Source: an uncultured Clostridium sp.
GTDB lineage: Bacteria; Bacillota; Clostridia; UBA1212; UBA1255
Direction: 5' to 3'
DNA length: 17,597 nucleotides
NCBI GenBank assembly: GCA_900555605.1
Contig: USLW01000010.1
Location: 1 to 17,597, forward strand
Part shown: one piece after another, positions 1-6,073 of the stretch
Layout: each line of letters begins with the position of its first letter
How positions within the stretch are numbered: position 1 is the stretch's first letter
Notes under the pieces: model-generated
Told to the model about the DNA's origin: nothing
The model's database searches: none
The model's input: only the letters and a program-made list of their open reading frames with translations
Position numbers and translations under genes: made by a program

Positions 1-75
1 GGAGTACAGGCAGAGCCTTGGATTAGCAGCTTGAATAGTCCAAGAAAATGTCCGCAACCCCCTCCTGCATATTTC

Positions 76-1056
76 TCATTTTTCCTTTTCAGTATCATTG
101 GTTATGCGATGTTCTTCTGCAAGAACACCTTCCAAATCAAATGCGGGAATAAAACTCTCTTGGGCAGCGTCTCCGTACTGAATATATGCATTTTCCACCC
201 CAATTCGTTCAGCATAGTCGATAACCGCTGTATATTCTCTATCTGTAATTTTTCGGTTTAATTCCAACTGTTCACCAGTAAACTGCCCGAGAGGTGGCGT
301 ATACTGTTTCATAATACTAAAATAAATGCGATTACCGTAGCATTCATGCAGATGGTGAATAATTCTCTTTGCTTGCCGTATTCCGGAAAATGACCTCCCG
401 GGTAATATTAAATGTCTGACTATGACACCCTTTTGCATCAGACCTTCGGAATTCAATATAGGCGGACCGATTTGACAGACCATTTCTTCTATCGCCAAAT
501 TTGCAAAAAATGAATAATCACCGGCACCAGAATAGTTTTGTGCCATGTATATATCGGAATATTTGAAGTCTGTCAAATAAATATCAATATATCCTTTAAG
601 AAGTTTCACTGTCTCTACGGTTTCATATCCGCTGCTGTTGTACACGCATGGTAAAATCAAGCCTCTTGTTTTTGCAATATCAAGTGCATCAAGTATTTGC
701 GGTACATAATGTGCAGGGGTCACAAGATTAATATTATGTGCACCTTTATCCTGAAGCTCCAACATAATATCAGCTAATCGCGGAATCGTGATATCCGCAC
801 CGATCTTTCCGTTGCTGATCTCCCGATTTTGACAGTACACACATTGAAGTGCGCAGTGGGAAAAGAAAATAGCACCTGACCCGTTTACTCCGGATATGCA
901 TGGTTCTTCCCAAAAATGCAGCGCAGCCCTTGCTATTTTTACCCCGGCTCCGACTGCGCCACACACCCCGGCCTCTCCCGACAATCGGTTGACACAGCAA
1001 CCTCTCGGGCACATTTTACAATTGTATAAAAGTAATTCTGTATTAGATGGCTTCAT
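76..1056 (-). CDS. PflX-type radical SAM protein (pyruvate formate-lyase activating-enzyme-like)
   Basis: A 326-residue protein with the radical SAM signature CALQCVYC (Cys68, Cys72, Cys75), which would ligate a 4Fe-4S cluster that cleaves S-adenosylmethionine. A Cys-rich N-terminus (Cys13, 16, 20, 21, 32; CPRGCCVNR) is typical of the COG1313/PflX family, as is the C-terminal SFIPAFD. The family resembles glycyl-radical activases, but its substrate is generally unknown. I chose ATG at 1056, which overlaps the upstream gene by 14 bp and gives the usual family length. An in-frame TTG at 1098 would add 14 residues; neither start has a clear ribosome site, so translational coupling to the flavoprotein gene is likely. 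The shared operon suggests that the flavoprotein or rubredoxin could reduce the cluster (inference). The CDS contains a full copy of the REP-like core at 280-295, encoding PLGQF in a variable region. Confidence 0.88.
   Translation of the reverse strand: MKPSNTELLLYNCKMCPRGCCVNRLSGEAGVCGAVGAGVKIARAALHFWEEPCISGVNGSGAIFFSHCALQCVYCQNREISNGKIGADITIPRLADIMLELQDKGAHNINLVTPAHYVPQILDALDIAKTRGLILPCVYNSSGYETVETVKLLKGYIDIYLTDFKYSDIYMAQNYSGAGDYSFFANLAIEEMVCQIGPPILNSEGLMQKGVIVRHLILPGRSFSGIRQAKRIIHHLHECYGNRIYFSIMKQYTPPLGQFTGEQLELNRKITDREYTAVIDYAERIGVENAYIQYGDAAQESFIPAFDLEGVLAEEHRITNDTEKEK
280..295 (+). repeat. REP-like repeat core inside the radical SAM coding sequence
   Basis: AAACTGCCCGAGAGGT is identical over 16 bp to the left part of intergenic copy R4 (5296-5311). 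On the coding strand it encodes Q-F-backed P-L-G in a region that varies among PflX homologues. It then diverges (GGCG in place of AATT). Confidence 0.6.
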
Positions 1057-2365
1057 ATAATAAAGGGAGCGCTGATTCGATATCAATTTGATTTTCAATT
1101 GCTGTTATGATTCTTCCGCTGTTATATTTTCCTCCGTAAAATATAGCTCCGGCTAATCGGTCATCCCGGAACGTCAGACAGCGATAAGTATCATTTTCCG
1201 CAGAAGAAACAGCTTTCAGCCCCCTCCCATTTATCGCTCCCGCACTAAACAACGAAAAATTTCCAACCTCAAATACTGTGAAAGGTACCGGAGGCAAATA
1301 ACACTTTGATTCATCTCCAGCCATAGCAGCACCGGCAATTTGCCCTTGCAGCGCTGCTGCAGCCCACTGCCCAGCCACCTTTTTCTGGAATTCAGCGCAA
1401 TCTCCTGCAGCATATATACGCGGATTCGAACTCTGCATGTGCTCATTTACGAGAATTCCCATATTTACATCAAGTTTTGCCTCTTCTGCAATCAAAGTTT
1501 CACTTCTAATTCCAGTACTCGACAGAACAAAGTCCGCCCTAATATATGAACCCTTTGATAGAATTACACCTTCGTCATATACCATGGAGATTGTTTGTTC
1601 AGTTAAAATTTTAACGCCATATGCCTCTAACGCAGTCCGCAGACGGATAGAAGTTTTTTCGTCTGTCTGATTCGGTAAAATTCTTGTACTACGTTCTAAC
1701 ACTGTGACACGTACGCCAAGTTCAACAAGTGCTACTGCTGCCTCCAATCCTAAAATGCCGCCTCCTGATATCACTACATGCTTGTCCTTATTTTCAGAAC
1801 TATGTACCTGATCCATAATTTTCAGCGCATCATCAATTGTGCGCAGAACAAAAACAGGAATTGCACCATCCCTTGGCCTGACCATATTAAACGGCACCGC
1901 TCCGATTGCAATGCATAATTTATCATACTTATGCATACTTCCATCACTTAATATTACCTCATTAGTTTCTGTATCAATCATACGGGCACATAATCCGCAT
2001 ATTGTTTCAATATTATTTTGTTCGTAAAATGATAGGTTCTCAAGTAAAATATTTTTAAAATCGTATCCTCTTGCCAAAACATCTGATAATGCAGGTCTAT
2101 TATAAGGCAATGTTTCCTCTTTACAAACCAGCTTAATATGTGCAGTTTTGTTTCTTTCCCGCACAGCTTTTACAGCCTCAAGGCCGGCAATGCCTCCGCC
2201 AAGCACAATAAATGTTTCATCTGTATTCTGTTGAAACGGTAATGTATTTATATGATTTTCTAAAATAAAATCCTGTTTTTTAGCGCCACATATTGGACAC
2301 GTCTCCGGTGCTTCTTCACCCGTAAATACCCAGCCGCACAATTTACACTTCCAACTATTTCCCAT
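1043..2365 (-). CDS. Rubredoxin-domain FAD-dependent NAD(P)H oxidoreductase
   Basis: A 440-residue fusion. Residues 1-35 form a rubredoxin-like iron knuckle pair (CKLC at 7-10, CPICG at 23-27). Residues about 50-360 are a class I pyridine nucleotide-disulfide oxidoreductase fold: the FAD dinucleotide motif is GGGIAGLEA (56-64), the NAD(P)H motif is GGGILGLEAA (201-210), and the second FAD motif is AAGDCAEF. No redox CxxxxC of the glutathione-reductase kind is visible, so it resembles NADH-rubredoxin oxidoreductases and NADH oxidases that pass electrons from NAD(P)H through FAD to rubredoxin, often for oxygen or peroxide detoxification in anaerobes. The start ATG has a strong AGGAGG site (2376-2381) and lies under a near-consensus promoter. 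The gene comes first in an operon with the radical SAM gene. Acceptor and physiological role are inferred. Confidence 0.9.
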   Translation of the reverse strand: MGNSWKCKLCGWVFTGEEAPETCPICGAKKQDFILENHINTLPFQQNTDETFIVLGGGIAGLEAVKAVRERNKTAHIKLVCKEETLPYNRPALSDVLARGYDFKNILLENLSFYEQNNIETICGLCARMIDTETNEVILSDGSMHKYDKLCIAIGAVPFNMVRPRDGAIPVFVLRTIDDALKIMDQVHSSENKDKHVVISGGGILGLEAAVALVELGVRVTVLERSTRILPNQTDEKTSIRLRTALEAYGVKILTEQTISMVYDEGVILSKGSYIRADFVLSSTGIRSETLIAEEAKLDVNMGILVNEHMQSSNPRIYAAGDCAEFQKKVAGQWAAAALQGQIAGAAMAGDESKCYLPPVPFTVFEVGNFSLFSAGAINGRGLKAVSSAENDTYRCLTFRDDRLAGAIFYGGKYNSGRIITAIENQIDIESALPLLYEAI

Positions 2366-2409
2366 TTTAACTACGCCTCCTGTTTTTAGTTCTTATTTTA
2401 TTCGCATAA

Positions 2410-2438
2410 ACAATACCATATTTATCAAACATTGTCAA
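2410..2438 (-). promoter_or_regulatory. Sigma-70-type promoter of the rubredoxin oxidoreductase / radical SAM operon
   Basis: Read on the minus strand, TTGACA (2433-2438) is followed after exactly 17 bp by TATTGT (2410-2415). The -35 box is perfect and the -10 matches at four of six positions. The start codon lies 45 bp downstream behind an AGGAGG site. No operator is obvious. Confidence 0.75.
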
Positions 2439-2510
2439 AGAATAAAATATATAAAATTTTCTAATTTATTTGTATGTGTATTTTAAGTTCTTCTTTATTT
2501 ACCCTTTTTA

Positions 2511-2526
2511 TTTACCTCTCGGGTAC
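2511..2526 (-). repeat. REP-like repeat copy R1 (GTACCCGAGAGGTAAA)
   Basis: Minus-strand copy of the dispersed repeat with core CCCGAGAGGT. TACC and GGTA can pair around a CGAGA loop. It lies 4 bp after the stop codon of the TRIC gene. Together with the upstream AT(A/T)GGCTTTAA it forms an inverted partner to copy R2 on the other side of that gene. Confidence 0.75.
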
Positions 2527-2530
2527 ATTT

Positions 2531-3184
2531 TTAAAGCCTATCTGAAATTTTCGGAAGATTCCATTTGTAGCGAATGGCAAGTAATCTGATGATTATGATA
2601 CTTGCAGCACTGATCAAAATGGATAGTGATTCATTTATTTTACATATAAGAAACACATAGTATAAAACTGCTCCGATAATTGCTGCCAGCGCATAGATAT
2701 GCTTTCTGAGAACTGCCGGTATTTTACCAATAAGGACATCTCTTAAAACACCGCCCCCAATTCCCGTAATTGTACCGATAAAAATAACTAAAAATCCATT
2801 TTTTATATAGCCCTGCCTAATTGCTGTATTCATACCGGTTATTACAAAAACTGCCAGTCCTATTGCATCAAATATGTTAATTATATTATTATAAAATGCA
2901 ATATGTTTTCCGCCGCCTCTATAAATATACATTACGAGAAATACAAAGGCAGAAACAATCACAGCTGTTAATATATAAACCGGTTTGTAAAAAAAGGTCG
3001 GAGGTGTAATACCCAACATAATATCTCTAAGTGCTCCGCCGCCGACTGCAGTTGTAGCACCGAGTACAATTGCACCAAAAAAATCAACTTCTTTTTCTAT
3101 CGCAGCCATTACTCCGGTTATTGCAAACGCAACGGTTCCAATAATTTCGAAAATAAAAATAATATATTCAATATTACTCGCCAA
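2531..3184 (-). CDS. TRIC cation channel family (UPF0126) membrane protein
   Basis: A 217-residue, very hydrophobic protein made of two homologous halves. Each carries the family hallmark: GGGALRDIMLG (48-58) and GGGVLRDVLIG (143-153). About seven membrane helices are expected. UPF0126 (YicG/YadS-like) proteins are bacterial relatives of the trimeric intracellular cation channels; potassium permeation has been shown for some homologues, but the role in bacteria is unclear. I chose the TTG start because AAGGTGG lies 7 bp upstream and an extended -10 promoter sits just behind it. It is monocistronic, and its last codons (AGG CTT TAA) run into the REP-like copy R1. Length is normal, so the repeat has not truncated it. 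Confidence 0.9.
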   Translation of the reverse strand: MASNIEYIIFIFEIIGTVAFAITGVMAAIEKEVDFFGAIVLGATTAVGGGALRDIMLGITPPTFFYKPVYILTAVIVSAFVFLVMYIYRGGGKHIAFYNNIINIFDAIGLAVFVITGMNTAIRQGYIKNGFLVIFIGTITGIGGGVLRDVLIGKIPAVLRKHIYALAAIIGAVLYYVFLICKINESLSILISAASIIIIRLLAIRYKWNLPKISDRL

Positions 3185-3209
3185 GAAGAAACCACCTTTA
3201 TTTTTTTTA

Positions 3210-3238
3210 ATTATATCATATTTATTAAATAATGTATC
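3210..3238 (-). promoter_or_regulatory. Promoter of the TRIC gene
   Basis: On the minus strand a perfect TATAAT (3210-3215) is preceded by TGA (extended -10) and, after 17 bp, by a weak -35 GATACA (3233-3238). It sits 26 bp upstream of the TTG start. Confidence 0.55.
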
Positions 3239-3276
3239 CTACTTTTGTACCCCGCCTATTATCTATTGGCTTTAAG

Positions 3277-3292
3277 CTACCCGAGAGGTAAA
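3277..3292 (+). repeat. REP-like repeat copy R2 (CTACCCGAGAGGTAAA)
   Basis: Plus-strand copy about 88 bp upstream of the transposase start codon. The preceding 12 bp (3265-3276) match the flank of copy R1 (AT(A/T)GGCTTTAA). R1 and R2 therefore form a longer imperfect inverted repeat enclosing the TRIC gene. Confidence 0.8.
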
Positions 3293-3316
3293 TTTTTATT
3301 ACTGCATTTATTTTAG

Positions 3317-3345
3317 TTGACGAATTCTGGGAAATAATGCAAAAT
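3317..3345 (+). promoter_or_regulatory. Candidate promoter of the transposase gene
   Basis: TTGACG (3317-3322), 17-bp spacer, CAAAAT (3340-3345; four of six -10 positions). The start codon is 35 bp downstream with AGGAGG at 3365-3370. The -35 is good and the -10 weak. Confidence 0.4.
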
Positions 3346-3379
3346 TTATTATTGTGATAAATGCAGGAGGATCGATATT

Positions 3380-4213
3380 ATGACAAAGAAACGTGTGATA
3401 AGCCCGAGCGGATATTATCATTTAATCCAAAAAGGAGTAAATGAACAAAATATATATTTAGAAGATAAAGACAAATTAGTGTTTTTAAAGTTATTATCTA
3501 AATATGTAAATAAATATAGAATTACTATAATTGCTTTTACATTAATGAATAATCACTACCATCTTTTTATCCGTGACAACGCTTGTTCTGTGTGTAATGT
3601 CTCATTTTTTATGCGGGATCTGAATAGCTGCTATGCAAAATATTTTAACAGAAAATATGGCAGACGCGGACATTTATTTATGAGTACGTACAGCGGGCTG
3701 CATGTTGATTCGGTAAAATATGCAAAAACACTGATACGGTATATTCATCGAAATGCGGTTGAGGCTAAAATCGTACAAAAAGCAGAACATTATAAATGGT
3801 CAAGCTATCAATTCTATTTAAGGAAGAAATCTCTTTTTGCGATAAAAAACGCAGTATCTTTTAAAATTGATATGTCTTTTTATGAAAATATGTCGCATCT
3901 TGAAATAAAGGCGTTTACTGAGAACCATAAATCACTGGCCGAACAATACTATTCAGAAGGTGATCACAAATATTTTTTAAATGACAAACAAGCTGCCGAT
4001 AAGATCAAAGCAGCAAGTAAAATATCGAATTTTAAAAAATTTGCTCAGCTTGACGCGAATGAATTACAGCAGGCATTATCCGTATTATGTAAAATAAAAG
4101 GTATATCGTATAAGCAAATATCAAGAATAACAGGAATCAGTTATACCATTGTCAGAACGATTGCCAATAAGGCAATGAAAGGCAGGCCGAACCCAAATGA
4201 ACCCGTATGTTAG
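3380..4213 (+). CDS. RAYT-type Y1 transposase (REP-associated tyrosine transposase, IS200-like)
   Basis: A 277-residue protein with the Y1_Tnp fold. The HUH metal motif is NNHYHLF (His59, His61). A helix around residues 82-100 reads CYAKYFNRKYGRRGHLF, the hallmark NR-GR-GHLF block of REP-associated transposases, with a candidate nucleophile Tyr85 or Tyr88. The C-terminal 50 residues (about 225-277, ISYKQISRITGISYTIVR) look like a DnaA/HTH-type DNA-binding extension, seen in the longer RAYT group and absent from compact IS200 TnpA. Family members cut and join single-stranded REP hairpins. An AGGAGG site 9 bp upstream sets the start. A REP-like repeat lies just upstream (R2), and another (R3) after the next gene in the opposite orientation. 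No partner TnpB is present. Activity on these repeats is inferred. Confidence 0.88.
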   Translation: MTKKRVISPSGYYHLIQKGVNEQNIYLEDKDKLVFLKLLSKYVNKYRITIIAFTLMNNHYHLFIRDNACSVCNVSFFMRDLNSCYAKYFNRKYGRRGHLFMSTYSGLHVDSVKYAKTLIRYIHRNAVEAKIVQKAEHYKWSSYQFYLRKKSLFAIKNAVSFKIDMSFYENMSHLEIKAFTENHKSLAEQYYSEGDHKYFLNDKQAADKIKAASKISNFKKFAQLDANELQQALSVLCKIKGISYKQISRITGISYTIVRTIANKAMKGRPNPNEPVC

Positions 4214-4301
4214 TTATTTTTTAGTTATTTTAATAATAATACTGATATGATATACTGATGAAGTTCACAGATTAATTTTAGAGAAATGGGATTGTATCAA
4301 G

Positions 4302-5036
4302 ATGCCGAAAACATATAAAGAACAGTTCAAAAGACTTCTCAGTTTGACAAGAAAAGCAGTCCAAGATTACGATTTAATACAGGAAGGAGACCACGTGTGT
4401 GTGGGCGTATCCGGGGGAAAAGATAGTTTAACACTGCTTACTGTTTTAGCTTCTCTGAGGAATTTCTATCCAAAAAAATTTGATCTTTGTGCTGTAACAG
4501 TCTCTTTAGGCTTTCCGGACATGACATTTTCACTCGTTACAGAATACTGTCAGCGGTTAAATGTTCCTCATACAATCATTGAATCTTCGATTGCAGAAAT
4601 CGTGTTTGATATACGAAAGGAACCAAATCCCTGCGCATTATGTGCGAATCTTCGAAGAGGAGCGGTTAATGATGCTGCACGTAAAATGGGATGCAATGTT
4701 GTTGCTTTAGCGCACCACAGAGATGATGTGATTGAAACTGCCTTATTAAGTCTTTTTTGGGAAGGACGATTTTATTGTTTTTCACCAAATACCTGGTTGG
4801 ATCGAACACAAATCCATGTGATACGTCCATTTATTTATATAGCCGAATATGAAATTAAACAATTCGCAGAAATATCCGGATTACCTGTTGTTTTCAACCC
4901 CTGCCCTGTAGATCGTTCCAGTCAAAGGGCTAACACAAAGAATCTAATCTCATTAATAGAAAAAGAAAATAAACATCTTCGTACAAATATTTTTGGTGCT
5001 GTCAAACGGGGGGTCTGGCCGAAGCAGCATCAATAA
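4302..5036 (+). CDS. ttcA: TtcA-family tRNA 2-thiocytidine biosynthesis ATPase
   Basis: A 244-residue PP-loop ATPase. SGGKDS (37-42) binds ATP and adenylates the tRNA base. Cys111 and Cys114 (CALC), with Cys201 (NPCPVD), fit the three ligands of the 4Fe-4S cluster that TtcA enzymes use to thiolate cytidine 32 of tRNA. ALAHHRDDVIET (135-146) is the second conserved block. It is shorter than the roughly 310-residue E. coli enzyme but normal for Firmicute homologues, some of which may act on other substrates. The ATG follows a weak GAGAAATGGG region. It lies 88 bp after the transposase, with its own AT-rich upstream region, so operonic linkage is doubtful. Copy R3 of the repeat lies 40 bp after the stop. 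Confidence 0.82.
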   Translation: MPKTYKEQFKRLLSLTRKAVQDYDLIQEGDHVCVGVSGGKDSLTLLTVLASLRNFYPKKFDLCAVTVSLGFPDMTFSLVTEYCQRLNVPHTIIESSIAEIVFDIRKEPNPCALCANLRRGAVNDAARKMGCNVVALAHHRDDVIETALLSLFWEGRFYCFSPNTWLDRTQIHVIRPFIYIAEYEIKQFAEISGLPVVFNPCPVDRSSQRANTKNLISLIEKENKHLRTNIFGAVKRGVWPKQHQ

Positions 5037-5076
5037 TAATTTTTTTAAAATTAATACAAAAACTCATCTTTTAAAA

Positions 5077-5092
5077 TTTACCTCTCGGGTAG
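5077..5092 (-). repeat. REP-like repeat copy R3 (CTACCCGAGAGGTAAA)
   Basis: Minus-strand copy identical over 16 bp to R2. Its first eight codon positions supply the last codons and the stop of the truncated thuA-like frame (reads L-P-E-R-stop). R2 and R3 point towards each other around the transposase and ttcA. Confidence 0.8.
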
Positions 5093-5155
5093 ATTTTTTA
5101 CCACCTCAGATTCCCGTTCATGTATAAATTCATTCCAAACAGTAACTCGTATCAT
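5078..5155 (-). pseudogene. 5' stub of a ThuA-like (trehalose utilisation) gene, ended by a REP-like repeat
   Basis: A 25-codon frame beginning MIRVTVWNEFIHERE, the characteristic N-terminus of ThuA-domain proteins (normally over 200 residues; related to sugar utilisation and to glutamine-amidotransferase-like folds). It has a good ribosome site (AAAGGTGG, 8 bp before the ATG), so it looks like a genuine gene start. After residue 21 the frame enters repeat R3, which gives L-P-E-R-stop. Nothing resembling the rest of ThuA follows; ttcA begins its 3' end 41 bp away on the other strand. Most likely a deletion or repeat-mediated rearrangement removed the rest. Recognition rests on about 15 residues, so a chance match is possible but unlikely. 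Confidence 0.65.
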
Positions 5156-5352
5156 AAAAGGCCCCACCTTTCTTAATGGGATATTTTAGTTATATCTCAT
5201 AAAAAGGCGAGTCATCAAATCAAATGATCAAGAATTATACAAGAATCATTCAATACCTAATTTACTCACCAAGCATAGAATCCGGCAAAATACGCAAACT
5301 GCCCGAGAGGTAATTTAGAAGAGGTACTTTAGAGAGGTGATTTATTTATAAC
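5156..5352. other. Intergenic segment upstream of the thuA stub, with repeat copy R4
   Basis: AT-rich DNA between the thuA-like start and the 3' end of the PII gene. It should hold the stub's promoter; no convincing -35/-10 pair was fixed. R4 lies at 5299-5314. A 29-codon plus-strand frame begins at ATG 5228 and ends inside R4, but it lacks a well-placed ribosome site and is probably not a gene. Confidence 0.4.
5299..5314 (+). repeat. REP-like repeat copy R4 (CTGCCCGAGAGGTAAT)
   Basis: Plus-strand copy with A-to-G at the third base. With the preceding CGCAAA it matches the flank of copy R6. It lies 38 bp beyond the stop codon of the minus-strand PII gene, so in that transcript it would be a 3' hairpin. 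R3 and R4 are divergent copies 207 bp apart. Confidence 0.78.
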
Positions 5353-6057
5353 CTATTCGGACAAAGGATTTATTTCGTGATCATGCTGGACGGAGCGCAA
5401 GCCTGCTACACTGTCCACAGGTAAGGAAAAGACAATGGTGTGGGCTTCTGTTTTCAAACCGGCTTGGGTCATGATAGCCTTCATAATCCCGTTTTTATCT
5501 TGGTTTCTGGCAACAATAAAAACAATCTCCTTTTCATCCGCAATGGAGACTCCAAAAAATTTTTCCGCGTGCTCGGTACTGGTCCCTTTGGCATGGATTA
5601 CCGTACCACCCTTTGCATTCGCACTGCGCGCCGCATCCATTACAAGCTCGGTATTTCCCTGATCAGTAATCGCAACAATTAATTCATACGGTGCTTCTTT
5701 CATCTCATTTTCCTCACTTATTTTAATAACTTGCCCCTCAGTTAAATATTTCATACTCAAGGTTCCGCCGATACTGCCCACAGGAACGGTAAGCGCAATC
5801 CCGTTTCCAGGTACATCAATATCCATTTCATACACAAGATCATGCATAAGGCTCTTTTTCACCTCGTCGGAGACCATTGAAAAAAGCATAGCCTTTTCAG
5901 TTTTCTCAATCCCGAGGTAATCGAGCATTTTACGCTGCGCAGTACCGTTGCAGGGAGTGCTGAAGATCGCCGCCAGCCCGCGCCGTTCGTAAAATGTTAT
6001 ATACGCCTCACAATAGTCCCGCTTGATAATCGTAATCAAGAAATATATAGCGCGCAT
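5353..6057 (-). CDS. PII-like (GlnB-type) regulator with two tandem domains
   Basis: A 234-residue protein. The second half (about 122-225) has PII features: KGGTVIHAKGT (149-159) resembles the PII C-terminal signature, and the strand pattern is that of a GlnB ferredoxin-like fold. The first half (1-110), beginning MRAIYFLITIIKRD, appears to be a diverged copy. Classical PII proteins are about 112 residues, so this is a double-length form. PII trimers bind nucleotides and metabolites and often gate a membrane partner encoded next door. Here the partner would be the DUF1538 protein, whose gene ends 16 bp upstream. I chose ATG 6057 because GAGAGGGG lies just before it. The regulated ligand is unknown. 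The T-loop modification tyrosine is not identifiable by eye. Confidence 0.82.
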   Translation of the reverse strand: MRAIYFLITIIKRDYCEAYITFYERRGLAAIFSTPCNGTAQRKMLDYLGIEKTEKAMLFSMVSDEVKKSLMHDLVYEMDIDVPGNGIALTVPVGSIGGTLSMKYLTEGQVIKISEENEMKEAPYELIVAITDQGNTELVMDAARSANAKGGTVIHAKGTSTEHAEKFFGVSIADEKEIVFIVARNQDKNGIMKAIMTQAGLKTEAHTIVFSLPVDSVAGLRSVQHDHEINPLSE

Positions 6058-6073
6058 AGCTAAACCCCTCTCA

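Noticed and set aside
23..79. 18-codon minus-strand frame (MRNMQEGVADIFLDYSSC) with ATGA overlap to the radical SAM stop
   Set aside because: The overlap and AAAAGGAAAA are suggestive of coupling, but the frame is very short, matches nothing I know and is too near the window edge to judge.
1000..1009. Another CCCGAGAGGT core in the radical SAM gene (minus strand)
   Set aside because: It encodes the family-conserved C-P-R-G motif, and the flanks match the repeat only poorly, so codon choice explains it better than a repeat insertion.
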